Below, piece by piece: positions 44,145 to 57,830 of a stretch of DNA of 64,000 nt (within the stretch, counting starts at the first letter, position 1; each line of letters opens with the position of its first letter). The notes below the pieces were generated by a model that saw only the letters and a program-made list of their open reading frames with translations, was not told where the DNA came from and searched no databases. The stretch comes from Aquatica leii. Its lineage: Eukaryota > Arthropoda > Insecta > Coleoptera > Lampyridae. The stretch covers positions 54,389,505-54,453,504 of the forward strand of contig CM069436.1 of assembly GCA_035610365.1 (NCBI GenBank). Direction: 5' to 3'. Both the position numbers and the translations under genes were made by a program.

Positions 44145-47100
44145 TTTAATCGTTATTGTGATTGTTGTTACTGTTTTGAAATAATTCACGGTGCGAATAA
44201 ACGTGATAGTTTTATCTCTGTACTAATAGTTTTTAGTGTGTAAATATAAATTTAGTTTTAAGCAACTAAAAAATAAAGTTTTTAATATCTTTCTTTTTCT
44301 GCGTTTGATTAAAAATTTCATAAACCGTAACATTTATGTACTTCGATGTACACGCGTTGCAACGAATATTTCGGCGTATATTATTTTTTGGATTAAATAA
44401 CAGCTAAAAATAACAGACTCGCAACCTATTATTTCTACAAATTATCATGACATACTTAATACTAACTATTAGTAACGGATAGCAGAAACAAGTGCGAAAT
44501 ATCAAATCATTTATCGGATTGCGTTGATTTAGTGGATAATTTTGTCGTTCTGTGACAAATCAGTTATATTTTAAAATACGTCAAGATTTATTACTGTTGT
44601 TTTTAATGTTTATGAAATGGCAAGTCATCAATTTATTTCATTGCCCACGTTTGTTTCTGTTTTACCAAAAGCTCCAATTTAGTGATTAATTAGATTCTTT
44701 TTAACCAAATTTATGCTCCACTAAAACATGAACCCGTGATAACGAAATTTTATCGCACAAGCGCGCAAAATTTGAGTTTTAATTTCTTGCAATTAAATTC
44801 AGAGTTAAAATGAATTATCACTTATAATACAGCTAGAGCATTGATAATATCGAGAGTTGCTTGGTAATCCGTCGTTAATAATATAATAGAAAGCATTCTG
44901 CTCTACTACCAGTAAGATTTTATCGTTTGTTTATGGTGTAGTTTGCCGTCGGTTCATATTTAAACAATAGGTCGAGTTTTATTTGAAGATATGCTATAGG
45001 TACAATTTGTATAACCTGAAGGAAATTGGATAATGGGTTTATGTTTGTGAGAACGCTTTAACGTAGATATAATCGACCAGCGAGAAATTTATCGTTTTCT
45101 AAAAAGCGATTCAGGCGGTAACGGAATACGCCGTTTAAAGAAATATAGCGACGGTCGTTTGTCATGGAACATGGAATATTTCGACCTACATTAGGATGGT
45201 TGCCATTAACGAATAGACGCAATGTCTATTATTAAAGTGATGTATCTCGTAAACGATGTAATGCATACATGATCAATATCTTTAGATGATGCTTGGTGAC
45301 TGAAAAGGATGGAAAACCAGCGATAAAAATTTTATAGTCTACGAAAATACAGTTTTATAAAAACTTTGGTGAAAGTAAATTTTGAATACTTCTCAATTGG
45401 CAGTAAAATACTCATTTTGACACACTAATTACACCAAACAAATCAACCATAGTAGAAAAAAATTGTACAACTGTCCGTAGTATGAAAGGACGACCAATAA
45501 ATTGATAGCATAGATGTTTGCTGTATTTAGAAAAAATTTCGTCGATTTGAACACAATCCGTTGTAGCATTACCGTACGATAGAAGACAACTTTCGAAAAG
45601 GTGACGGGTTGATGGTTTCGATTATTTTCAGGATGAGACGTGGATCAGAGATATTTCTGGCAAGAAGTATCACTTAGTGGCCAACAATGACCAAGGACAT
45701 GTTTCGAAACTGTAAGTACAGCAATGTATGACTTGAATGAAAAAAAAAACCTATATCAATAATCACTGTTTGAAATCACGCTGTTTCAGATACACCGAGC
45801 ATTTATTAAAGGATTTGTTTTTGGCAACTTATGTTTTCTGTTCAAAGTGAGTAATTCGCGTATAGTAGTATTTCTCGGTCTGGGCATATTTTGGATTCAT
45901 GTTTATTAGAACAATTATTTCGGCATTGCTGTTAGCTGTTGCAGTCACTAAATTGGTGAACGAAGTTTTGTGAGTTACAGTGTCTCATGTATACGTTGGT
46001 TAACCCTGCACATGTTCCAAGCACAAGCAATGCAAATTCGACGAACAGTTAACATGTGTTGGAATCTAGTTCTGTCGTTTTCTTGACTCAAACGAACACT
46101 AAGTTCAATATTGTGACATCTTCGTGACAATTCTGGGACTTCCTTTGCCGAGGCAGCAAATAAGTTAGAGAAGTCCCAAGAAGATTCTTGGAAACTAATT
46201 GCTTTAATCAATATGGCTAGTATTTTATAGAATTTTAGTTAAATCGACAGGATTAGATTCAAGTTGAATAGAGATTTATCCGTACTGGTAATTAACTTAA
46301 TAACAGCACAATAGTCGCCTTTGTTGTTCCACACAGATTCGATTTGCGACAGGAATAAGCACAACAGCCTGACTGACTTATTATCTGTCTATATTATATT
46401 TTGTGGATGGTTGATGTTCTTAAAAGCGCTGAATATAATAAAGGGCTAATAGTTTAAGCGGGACATTTTCTAAAAAATAATTTGTATCTGAGACAAACTG
46501 CGCTTTCAAGGTGTTGCGATATATTATGAAAATAGGAACATTTTTATTTCTACTGTCAGCGTCTGACGAGAAGGACCCGCAAAGAATACGATTATCCCTT
46601 CTAAAACTTGGTGTATTACACTTTCAAAAACCGTTGCTTACTATTACAAATACGGATGTCATGATGCAACTACGAATGTTTTTAGGATCGACAGTACTAC
46701 GCACTTGAGTGACGCATAAAATTGTGACCCTCTTACTGACTTTTCATCGTGAGGCGCTGACAGTAATTATATTATTTATGAGTTGTGTTATAATCATATT
46801 TTGGCAAACATAGCTGTCAAGAAAACAGTGATGAGTTCTAGATTTTTATTCAACTAATTGTACGAGTGAATAATGGTGTTTCTCGTTTTGTTGGGAATTG
46901 CTTATAACAGCTTGTGAAAAAAAATCATGCAAGGGACTTTTGGGTAACTAATCATGCATTCTTAAATTTTTTTTCAAGACAGTTAATATCATATTATTTA
47001 CGGATTGAAATGTTAAAAAACCTAACTATTACTATGCCTTATCACGTGTTTCTTTTTTTTCAGTTTCTTAAAACTATTTCTAATTTGCAATATTAGTTCT

Positions 47101-47200
47101 TGTAGTTCTGTAATAGCGAAGGTTTCCACGGCCGGAATCTATACTAACATTAGAATGTCTTCCGGGTTTCAACCGTGTCATTGTTGTTGCAACCGAAGCT
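44145..47200. other. TAB1 3' flank and gene-free sequence
   Basis: AATAAA signals occur near 44197 and 44271 and could end the TAB1 transcript. The remaining 2.9 kb contains no convincing frame, terminal repeats or RNA gene. Confidence 0.45.
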
Positions 47201-47240
47201 GCCAACGTTTCGCCTACTTTCGTAAGGGGCTCATCAGGGC
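47201..47240 (-). ncRNA. Hammerhead ribozyme-like fold with canonical core
   Basis: On the minus strand: stem I 5' side GCC (47240-47238), core CTGATGA (47237-47231), stem II GCC (47230-47228) and GGC (47214-47212) with an inner TAC/GTA helix and GAAA loop, then GAAA (47211-47208), a self-complementary ACGT (47208-47205) as minimal stem III, T47204 at the cleavage position, and GGC (47203-47201) completing stem I. Both conserved boxes are exact. A loopless stem III would act only as a dimer, as known for some retroelement hammerheads. The surrounding repeat is not identified. Confidence 0.6.
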
Positions 47241-47267
47241 GTGAGATAAATCGCAAAACTCAAACAA

Positions 47268-47475
47268 GCAATCGAAATCTAACTAAGAACTTTTCAAAAG
47301 TTAGGTTATCCAGTTGTGAAACAAGCCATAATCTAAACTCTGAAAAGGTAAGAAAGAAAACGATAACTTGAAAAAGCAAAAGAAAATCTAACAAAGAACC
47401 ACTACCGAGTTAGGTAATCAACTTGTGAACCAAGCCAGATTCTAAACTCCGTAGAAGTGACTTAAGAAGAAATAG
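47268..47475. repeat. Diverged tandem duplication of about 85 bp
   Basis: The first copy (AATCTAACTAAGAAC, GTTAGGTTATCCAGTTGTGA, AACAAGCCATAATCTAAACT) recurs about 115 bp later (AATCTAACAAAGAACC, GTTAGGTAATCAACTTGTGA, ACCAAGCCAGATTCTAAACT). Not coding. Confidence 0.75.
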
Positions 47476-48763
47476 TCTCCGTGTTTAAAGAAAAAGGATT
47501 TCTTTATCGCTTGATGACGTTGCAAAAAACATTTATAAAATGCAACCATGCAAATGTTATTACTCGTTATTAAAATGACACTGCCTACACCAGGAATTAT
47601 TTTTCTATAACGTACGGTTTAGACTTTAGTTTAGATGAGTTCTGTGATGCATTACTAGTTATGAATATTAATTGTGCACTTGAATAACACGAAATAGTAT
47701 CTACTTGACTAAAAAAACTGAATACGAAATAACTACAAAGATAGCTATCCGTAAAGTAAAAAAAATAAAATCTTACTTACTCTATGAATTTAAAAACGCG
47801 AAAACTTATCTACCATTCTACAATCTAACTTAAACTAGCAAATAAAAAAAAAACTAAAAAAAAGACACAAAAATTAAACACAAAAACGAGGATATGATAA
47901 CAACTTTACAGACATAGAAACAGAACAACAAATTGTAAATATTACTGCATCATAACTTATTTTGTGTGAATCCAATAAAACCTGTACCATTAGCTAAACA
48001 ACCATTATTACTTCTAGATACGGTTGGTACGTGCTGTTTACTATTAAAGTATCTTGACCTGTGTCACACGCTACTTGTATTCGGGTTCAACCAGGGACGT
48101 GTTTCAAAATTGACATTAGATTTTCTCAAAAACTATCAGGAAGAGACCATATATTTATAATAGAAATAGAAAAATCATTACAGCTACCCCCAATTAAGTG
48201 ATTATACGTTATATCAGTTACACCCTGTATACATAATCTTTGAGAAAAGAATTAAAAAAATTGGGTTGTATCCATATCAAAGTTGTTTTTTTAAATAGAA
48301 CACACAGTATTTTAATTATTGTTCAAACGCTTACGCTCATTTTCCGTATAATTCAAATTAGAAGTGTAAAGTGGATATGTAAAAATAATAATTTATTAAA
48401 AACAGCGGGTAATGAATTCATAACGCATTATCAATAATAATGCATCATTTACAACCTTGCAGATAAGTTTTTAATTATGCATTCACAGGAATAATTGTCG
48501 CAACGTGAGTGCGACAGAAAATAGTTTTGTCTTTCGAAACATTCTGCTACGAATCGCGTAGTTTTAGCTAAAACGAGGAACGGGGAACTAACGAGGAATC
48601 ACTAAAAAGAGGTATCCTTTAAATGTTTATTAGTCCCAAATAAAATCTTTTACATCCAAAAATGTAAATTACAAAATCAAGGATGTACATAACAATTTAC
48701 AGATAAAAATAAAATCTGACAAAACATATTGAAACCGCAAATTAAAATATATTTTGTGATGCA
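47476..48763. other. No gene seen; 3' flank of the CoA-transferase gene
   Basis: AT-rich, without a frame or repeat that I can support. The minus-strand gene at 48764 ends here. Confidence 0.45.
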
Positions 48764-50710
48764 TTATTGTGATGGCATTACTTTGAAACGTTCAAATGCA
48801 GCTTTCTCGAGTGCTTCTCGATGATTCGGATGAGCAATGTTTATTAAAGCGTATGCTCTTTGAGTAAGAGATTTTCCGAATAATTCGGCAATTCCGTTCT
48901 CTGTTACAACATAGTGCGCATGTGCTCTTGATGTGACAACTCCAGCACCTACTTTTAGCGTCGGTACAATTTTTGTTTCGCCTTTATTTGTACTCGATAT
49001 TAACGCAATTATGGGTTTTCCTTTACCATCAATTGAATCACCGGCACCTCGTATAAAATCTACTTGCCCTCCAAAGCCGGAATACATACGAGTTCCAATT
49101 GAATCCGCAGAGATTTGACCTGTTAAGTCAACTTCGATACAAGAATTGATTGCAGTCATATTAGGTTGCTGACAAATAAGCTCTACAAAAGATTTCATTA
49201 TTACGATTTATGATGCAGCTAATTTTACTTGCTAGGATCATTGACGTGATCCACCACCAGCATTTCGATAGTGGGATTGTTATCAACGAATTTGTACAAC
49301 TTTTGTGTTCCTATTAAGAACGAGCCAACAGTTCTTCCTTTATTAAATGTCTTTTTACTATTGGTAACACAACCATTATATACCAAATCTACTACTCCAT
49401 CTGAGAACATTTCTGAATGTATTCCCAACTCTGTGTGATTGTGTAACGAGGCTAATACTGCATCTGGAATACTACCAATTCCTAAAAGACAATAAAAAGT
49501 AGAAAACATTTATACATAAAAACTATTAAGATTTTTATATAAAGATTTAAATAATAGAAGAAAATCAATGTTAACTCTAATATTAACGATACAAATAAAT
49601 AGAATAAAAAATTCATTAAAATTCGTTTTTTTAAATAACAAAAATTTCTATAAAGTATTGTTGAGCGTCCTCCACGTTTTTTCCCATCTAACAAAATCTT
49701 GTAAATATCACGCTGCATGCTATATTGCAATACATAGTAATATTAGTTTATCTCTATTATGTGTCTGTAGACATTTCAAAAATGTCTATTTCGACGTCAT
49801 CCTCAGGATTGGTGTATAGATCCTGTTCTGTTATATATACCATTATTTAGTATAACATTAACAGAGCTAAAATGATTTATTAACATTGAGATTAACTTTC
49901 TTTGCGTTGTCCGTTTTATAATATAAAAATAAAATGTGCAATACTACAACATAGTCACCAAATAGTAACATAATTACCTAGCTGCAATGTAGCTCCATTT
50001 GCAACAAGATTATCTGCAACTAATTTACCAATCTTCTTTTCATTATCAGTTGGTGGTTTTCCACCATGTTGAGGTAGCTGTATATCGACACACACAGCAT
50101 AATCAATATGACTTATATGAATGGAGCTATCCCCAAATGTCCTAGGCAATTGTTTATTAACTTGAGCTAAAAAACAATAATTATAAATACAATTGTTATA
50201 CAAGACATTCGTAGACCTACCTACAATAATTTTAGAATTGAGTAAAGCTGCCCGAACGCAATCAACACTCGTTCCCAAACTACAAAATCCATGTTCATCC
50301 GGTGGCGTTACCTAAAATATCTGTGTTTAGTCTTGTTTTAAAAAGTTTAAAGTTATTTTACTTGAACTACAGCAATATCCGGTTGATAAATCTTTCGATA
50401 AAAAAGTTTAGGTATTTCAGAAAGAAAGATTGGAATACAATCTCCTCTTCCATCTGCGACTGCTTTACGAACATTACTACCCATAAACGTTGAAACTGAT
50501 CTAAAATATAAAAATAAGGATACAAACTCAATAACTGTGTCACTTACCTAAAGATATCTTTCATTTCTGGTTCAGTATATGGTGCCTTGCCCTCTGTGTG
50601 CATGTGAATAACTGTTATCCCTTTTAACTGGTGGCATTTGCCGTATTCAGTCATAGCATGAAGAAGAAACTGAGGAGTTGCGGCAGCACCCTGGGAAAAC
50701 ACAGTATTAC
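48764..50710 (-). CDS. Acetyl-CoA hydrolase / 4-hydroxybutyrate CoA-transferase family protein (5' exons missing)
   Basis: Six minus-strand exons: 50710-50548, 50500-50362, 50311-50221, 50166-49978, 49481-49233 and 49182-48764, giving 415 codons plus a split first codon. Order of motifs: GAAATPQFLLHAM, VIHMHTEGKAPYTEPEMKDI, STFMGSNVRKAVADGRGDCI, PDIAVVQVTPPDEHGFCSLG (catalytic domain 1), HIDYAVCVDIQLPQHGG, GIGSIPDAVLASLHNHTELG, IHSEMFSDGVVDLV (active-site Glu region), MTAINSCIEVDLTGQISADS, GGQVDFIRGA, KGKPIIALISSTNKGETKIV, VVTENGIAELFGKSLTQRAY. Animal members move CoA between short acyl groups, probably in mitochondria. About 60 N-terminal residues are absent; the 50710 acceptor shows at least one exon lies farther right, outside what I could find. 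The last intron appears to be GC-AG. Confidence 0.9.
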
Positions 50711-51639
50711 CTAAAAATAGAAATAAAATTACTAAAAATATTTAAAGTAATTATTATTTACCGTTCAAGCAATAACATATATGAATAATATTTAATTTAA
50801 AAAATGGAAACAAGAAAAACTAATAATTAATAAAAAATATAATACTACACAAAAGCCTATAAGAATACCAAGTAATCGTTGGATAATCGCAAATGATTAT
50901 TATGAATAATTATCTTATTTATTTAAATATAAAACAAAACAATAACATAAAAGCTTATACAAAGTTCGTTAACAACAATGACAATTGATAACATTTATAA
51001 ACAGTGTTAATAGTTTAACTATTTTCTTAGTAACAATAAACTTAGAAAATAATTACGATGTTAAAAAACATTGGGTTCATAAAGAATTCAACAACATTTT
51101 CAACTGTAAGAAATCAAACATCGATTCAAATTCATCCAAGGACAATCTGTATTTCTTTCGCGTATTTTCAACGTCGATTTGGCCCTAAGCACATTTTTAA
51201 ATATGATCCTCATTATTTCAAAACCGACTGATTAGGATGAATGAGGTCAGGTACCAATTTATTCTTTCCTTGCATTTCCAAACTCAACGTGATTAAAAAG
51301 TGCAAAATTGCAGAGCCATTCAAATCGCTCGAATCATCACGAAATAACGAAAATAAATTAATTAAATTGCTACTTGTTAAAGATGTCTAGAAAACGATAT
51401 TAGAAAAGCATAAGTTGGGACAGTTCATAGAAAGATGAAAACTTCGCGAAAACGTAAAGCTGTTAGGGCAACAAAAAAATTATTGCCATGGCTTCGCCGT
51501 CCATATGGACAACTCGTGCATTGCACGAGAGCGCCATCGTTTCAAAAGCGATTGTCGACGCCTCTAAATTTATAAATTTTCAACAATAGGAAAACAAAAT
51601 TGTGTTCCTATCATTTAAAAACGAAAATCGTAGTATTTG
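50711..51639. other. Probable intron or 5' flank of the CoA-transferase gene
   Basis: The acceptor at 50711-50712 means a first intron begins here. No upstream exon with the expected N-terminal motif was found in this stretch or to the right. Confidence 0.5.
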
Positions 51640-51805
51640 TTACTTTGCCATTACATTACAATCGTCATATTCCCGTTACATTACTACCGTTGCATTGCAG
51701 TTAAACTATAACAGTTACATTGTGGTTACATTACAACTGTTACGTTGCCATTACGTTATCACCGATACATTACAACCGTTTACACTGCAGTTACAATATC
51801 ACAAC
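51640..51805. repeat. Degenerate tandem repeat of GTTACATTRCAACC-like units
   Basis: About ten imperfect units of 14-16 bp (CCATTACATTACAATCG, CCGTTACATTACTACCG, CAGTTACATTGTGG, CTGTTACGTTGCC and so on) follow each other. Minisatellite-like. Confidence 0.75.
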
Positions 51806-54800
51806 CGAACTTCAATAGGGATACCATAAGGATCAGAAAAACGCGTTTTGGGAAAAAAAGTGAATAAAGAACCGATAATTCGGAACAGCGCAATAGAAAG
51901 GCTTCCAAGGATTCAATGTATTTAGCTTGTTTTCTGAAGAAGACAGCAACACGACTGTCAAATTTAAGCAGTTTTGTAAATTTTATGGATTTGGTAAAAA
52001 GTGTTAATATAGAGCGCAGTTTATAACCCAAAAACTTTTATATTTTACAACATAAGAGCCGCAATTTCTTAAAAACCAAAGTGCTCTAGATGTTTTTGAA
52101 ATAATATGCCTCCTGATTCCTCAAATTGCAAATCCCTAAGTATCACATCCACGAAAATTGTTGAACAATTCCACCGGGACGCAATTTACTAACGAACCTG
52201 CTCGATTCGAATTTAAACTAATATCTTCAAAAGCAAATCACATTGTCATTTCAACACATGTGAACACAATGGAAATGATGTTACATGATCACTCTTAAAT
52301 TCATGCTACAAAACTGTTGCGCTCTTCCCTAAAATCTTTGAAATCAATAAAACTCCATATTGTAACATAGTTGAAGTGCTGAGACAATCGATGACAAACC
52401 ACGGTTTGTTGTTATTAAGGATACAGCTAAACTCAAATAGCATACTTATTGTTCTAATGCAATACTTTCTGCTCATTGAGACACGTTACACACAACTGAA
52501 AGGTATTGCAATAACGCTATAATTCAATAAGTTCTCGAAGAAACACAAAAATATATAACCAATTTAGAAGAACATCGAGCACGTCATTTTCTTTAACAAT
52601 ATCAATTTTATAGTAGATTGAGTAAACTATGTAATGTTTTGGCGTTGACTGAAGAAATGTTTTGGTCCATTCAAAATCTATCAACAGCAAGGTGCACTCG
52701 CAACGTTAAATCTAGAATAGCGCTGTAACTTTCTTTAAAATAAATTTGATACTCGTATTCTGGATCGAAAAAGATATTACTTTTAATATACGTTGTGGTA
52801 TATTTAATACACACGTGTAAGTATGCACATACATTTTTTTTAGTAGACGTACGTCATCCCACGAGTAGTCTTCAGATCAGTTCGATGTCAACTCAGAAGT
52901 TAAAATTAAATTTGATTTTATGCAAACATTGTAAATATAAAGAAAATTTGTTACGTGTTTGCCCAAATGACTGAAGAAAATTGAATACCAAAAAACGGGG
53001 ACAACTGCCCGATCAATAAATTGCATAGTATACGAAAACATCCATAGAAAAAATTAAAATATACTCCTGATTCGGATTGATAAATCAGCATTAGCGTTAT
53101 TTAATTTAGGATTTATACTTTTTCTTTAGTAAAAAAATCAAAGATAAATGTAAATAAACTATTATTAGTGCCAATAATATTTACATTATTCCGTTGCTCT
53201 AATTGGCTTTCATCCAAAACACCTTCATCAGAATCAATACCTCAACGATGAAGACATTAAGTAGTTCTCCATTTTTAGCACAGATGCCGTACTATTTTTA
53301 ACTCATTTCACTTACTGAGTATTACAGATTCAACGCCAAAATCTAAAATAAGATCTAAAAAATTCTCTAAAGATGCAAGAAATATCAGTTGCAACAGTAA
53401 TAAATTCTATCCGTTTATTTAAACCCACGCAACGTTATTTTTGTTAAATTCAGTTATAGTTATTAATTCAAAACAAAACTCGAATAGATAAAACTATTAA
53501 GGATAAAACTAAAACCAAATATATAGAATAAAAATACAGCAAAGAAAAAACCAAGCAATAGACAATTTCTAAAAATAGATTTGTGGATACCGATTTGATT
53601 AAACACAAGGTCAGTGAATAATTATGAAAAAGATTGCTTGAAAAGTTAACAATGTATATAATAATTTTACGTATCTAATTAACGCGTCATAATTTATTGT
53701 AGTACAGAATAAAGATAACTGTTGATTAAAAAATTATTCTATTAAAATATCAAATTAAGTACGTTTTTCATTTTTATAAATGATTCTAGTATAATAATCA
53801 ATATTAGTTAAATTTTGTGATTGTGCACAGCAAAATGTACAGTTACACTTTTATCGCACCCTATGCAACTAGTTTTATAAACTTTCAATTTCAAGTTATA
53901 TTTAGATTATTATTAAAAGTTGCCTCAACCTGATTACTATAGTAGACTTGTATAAAACTACTTAAAAAATTATCGATACTGTATTAAATATGCATACACC
54001 GTCGATATGAAAACGATTAAACACATGTACATTGCTTATCACGAACATTTAATATTATCGCCATGTAAGCAATATATATCTTAACGTAAAAAATATTAAA
54101 AATAAATGTTGATTGTGACGCAAGATGAAAGTCACAAATTATTATAGTAGTTTCTATTAATTAAGAAAGTGAAGCTGGATTTATTTTTTGTAGATACAGC
54201 ATTTTTGTTCTTTGCTAAGGAAATAATTAAATGAAATTGTTTTCGAAATCATTTAATGGTAGAGATCATTTCACGACTAATGAACCGTGAGGTGCGCGTC
54301 GGATAAATTCGGACTTTGACGATCATGCGAAATAAATTTTAACTAAAAACATCTGCTGTAAACAATATACATTAACTGTAATAATTTATCTTTAATTTAA
54401 CTGAAGAATAAATGCATACAAAACGATGAATATAATATAAAAAAATATGAAATACAAAGATGAAATAGAGTTTGTAACAACTTGTGCAATAAATGATGAC
54501 ACCTTAAACACCGTATGAAAACTGCAAATGTTTTTTGGTTAGCTAGTGTACTGACATTCGGAACAAAATTGGTTTCTGCGCAGCGGTTCTTTAGTCTTGA
54601 AATGAACTCTAGTGATTTTTTAGTTCGCGTAGAATATTGCTCAAACTAAAACGTATATTTACATTTTGTATCTGGTTAAATGAAGATTTTTGTAATTAGT
54701 ATTTTAAAAGAAGATTAAGATTAGTTATATTCTCAATTAAACGTAAACAAATAAAAGACAAGATTAATAAGATATCATTATGAAAGTATCATAAGAACTC

Positions 54801-54950
54801 CTTGGTAGAATTTAGTGAACAAAATACTCGAAAAGTTGACTATATTCTTTACTGGATTATGATACGGACTTGGAGTGTGGAGTCATACACAAAAACACAA
54901 ACATTCAGATCATATTATATTCACTTTACAGTGTCTTCAAAGTAACAAAA
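51806..54950. other. No gene seen
   Basis: AT-rich sequence; no frame above background, no terminal repeats recognised. Might be intronic to the CoA-transferase gene. Confidence 0.4.
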
Positions 54951-54958
54951 CAAATATG
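54951..54958. repeat. Target duplication of the 1.2-kb hAT MITE
   Basis: CAAATATG, repeated exactly at 56148-56155. Confidence 0.9.
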
Positions 54959-56147
54959 CAGTGGCGGCTGGTGGTCAATCATACAAGAGGGTCATTTAAA
55001 AAAAAACGCAATGATCGCAAAAAGGATAAAAACATTCTTACAGTAACGTGATTTATATTTAAGATCAATTATGTTTAAAATTTAAGATATTCGTCTATAA
55101 TTACAATTACCAAAATAATCAATAGTAAGCTCATTAAAATTTACGATGATTTTTCAATGCTTAGCATAGAAATGCACACCTTTCTTGTCTCATAGTATTG
55201 CCAATTGCGTAGAAATGTTTGAATTTTTAACATAGAGAAATATCGCTCCCTTTCCACTGTAGTCATATGTAAAGTCAATCAATTGTTTTATTTAATATAC
55301 ATATGTATCTATTTTTAGTTTTTACAAACTTTTTGATTATAGTCTTTAATTGACTTCACAATTTGTTTTTACTTTTTCTTTTAAATGCTATAAGTCCGTA
55401 ACATTATTTTTACAACATAATGATTAATGCATCATTTGAAAACGGTAAACATAAAACACTAAAATCTATTATTTATTTCAAATCCACGAATCCAATTTAA
55501 CGAATCATACACAAATTCTTTAAAATTACTGTAAACTTCTTTATTTTTATGTTTACTGGTTGGTCGAATTTGAAGTAAAGGCCGAGGACAAGCATTAAAT
55601 ATAAATTCTAGATGTGTAAACAATTATTAGCTATTCATTTTTTAACGTCTTGTACCACAGTTATCATGAAACAAAAACTACTGTCATATGTGATAAGAAA
55701 TCTGTATTTAACACACACGTGCTGCGAAGATAACGATAGATGACGTAAGTCACGTAAGCAATGATAGCATTGCACTCAAAGATAATTGCACTGAGTATTA
55801 TCTTTGGCGTAGGCAGCCGGCTGAGAACCCAGCGAACAAATTTTAACATTTACTTATCTTCTTTTCTAACTCGCATAAAATTGTATTACGTGTGTCTCAC
55901 TCTTGATTAGGATAACTATCATCGTAATATAATAAGTGCGGACAAAAGTTCGTGTCAGCCTCGGATAAATTCGCAAGCTTTCGTATCTGTTGCGTTTAAA
56001 TTGACAATTATTTAAACGCAAGAAATTTAAACGCTGATAATTTGATTTAAACGCAAATTTTCTGTAATTTTAAAGCAAATAAAATACCTTTCTTATTCAT
56101 TTTTGGAGGGTCATTGACCAAATGACCTAATAGAGAAGCCGCCACTG
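54959..56147. mobile_element. Non-autonomous hAT element, 1189 bp
   Basis: Starts CAGTGGCGGCT and ends AGCCGCCACTG, perfect 11-bp inverted repeats; inside them GAGGGTCATT (left) and TGGAGGGTCATTGACC (right) are also shared in the same strand sense. Exact 8-bp duplications flank it. No transposase: the longest frame (55664-55849, minus) is short and featureless. Repeated TTTAAACGC words occur near 56010-56060. Confidence 0.93.
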
Positions 56148-56155
56148 CAAATATG

Positions 56156-57700
56156 TAGCCTAGCGTCCCTCAATGTTGACTCAATTTCATCAATATGTTT
56201 GATAGTAGGAAAGCGAAAGAACCAGGTCATTTAAACGTTACAAGAAAGAATATATTTTAGACTAATAAGTACAATTACACTGTCCCTTGTTGATAGTTCT
56301 TATATTAGCTTTATTTATACTATAAATATCAAACTGATATTGTACTAAACATTTTTGTCTCTCATCTCATTGTTCATAAAGCTGTGGATGCAGATTGCAG
56401 ATAGGGTCTGTATCCCTTTAATAATAATTGAATAAGACTAGTAACGTATATTTCCTTTTTTGGTCTTCAACATTAAAAATAGAGTTACGAGAAATTCACT
56501 CTTGTCACTGACAAACTCAAAAATGCTCGACGCCTGGCTAACAAATGGATATCTCGGCAAAAGTATAATCAAAATTTTTATTTCGTCTAATTTAGCACCG
56601 TGCCTATTTTTCCTCTTCCTGAAAATAAAGAAAAGTAAAAAACTAAACGTATGACACAATATAGAAGATTAGAACTGAATCCCTAAAGGCTTTTAAACAA
56701 AGACTGTTTTAAACACATTAATGACGAATAAGATCCAAATATAAACTACTGTATCAATAAACACTATCAGAATCCACACTAGTCAGTAAACTAAATAAAA
56801 TTGTACGTAAACTACATAATTGCGTTAAATCAAAACGATCGCGTGACACACATTAATATTTAATTCCACTTAACTTGACCAGTTGAATGCAACGAACACG
56901 ATGAATAAATCAGGTTCGGTTACCTCATTACAAAAAATAATATTTTTGTTAAAACGACGTCGTTGAAGAGCAAAATTTTAAGTTTTTAAATTTTAAAAAA
57001 ATGTTTGTTTATACTACAGAAATCGTTTAGGACATCACTGTTTGAAAGTAACTATCATCAACATAAAAAATAGTAAATTTATACCTACTTTACTTCTTCA
57101 AAACTAAAGATCGTTATTTTTTCGTCAGCCGAGATTGCAAATGAACAATGTTCAAAGATTTTATCCAAAATATTAAACAAAAATAATTCTGGCAGTTGGG
57201 AAAATTACCCATCCTTCTGATCGTTTCTGGAACATAATTAAAACCCTTTAATAAATTGTGTAATTCTAAACGAGTAACATATTTATTCGTAGGTATGGAG
57301 ATAAGCTCCTTTATGTATAAAAGATAGTTCTATGTAGGCAATAATGCCTTAGTATAAATGGTAGAATAAACACACCTAAAACTAGTACAGAATAATACAC
57401 GAATAGAAATAATCATCAATTCCGACAAACTTAAAGCGATGGAAATCACGAAAAAATAATGTCGATCAAAAATTATGCGTATCTCGTAGTAATAAGAAAC
57501 CAAAACAAATCTTAGAGCTATAAACAGTAAAAATAACAATAACTAAGAGCACTAAACTAATCCTCACCGTCTTAAAACTACGGCGGAAGCGCTGGGGAAG
57601 TGAAAACAAGCAGGAGTGATACTATAATTACACCGTGTGTTCGTTTTCGATTTGTACATGTGTATCTAAGGTAAATGCATGGTGTATCGGCGACGAATAC
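56156..57700. other. No gene seen
   Basis: AT-rich; no supported coding or RNA feature. Confidence 0.4.
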
Positions 57701-57830
57701 GTTTCAAACCCACATGGTGAATAAACGCCAAACCTACGGTGTTTACACGGTGTATAACCATGGTGGATACACGCCAAACACTTGGTGTTTACACGGTGAA
57801 TAACTACGGTGGATACACTTCAATAATTCT
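57700..57830. repeat. Tandem repeat, about 46-bp unit, 2.5 copies
   Basis: Units of the form (C)ATGGTG(A/G)ATA(A/C)ACGCCAAAC followed by GGTGTTTACACGGTG(T/A)ATAAC repeat from about 57712; each unit holds the imperfect palindrome CCAAAC...GGTGTTT. Possibly the subterminal part of a DNA element. Confidence 0.75.

Noticed and set aside
55664..55849. Short minus-strand frame in the 1.2-kb hAT MITE
   Set aside because: Hydrophobic but without any transposase motif; length is within chance expectation.
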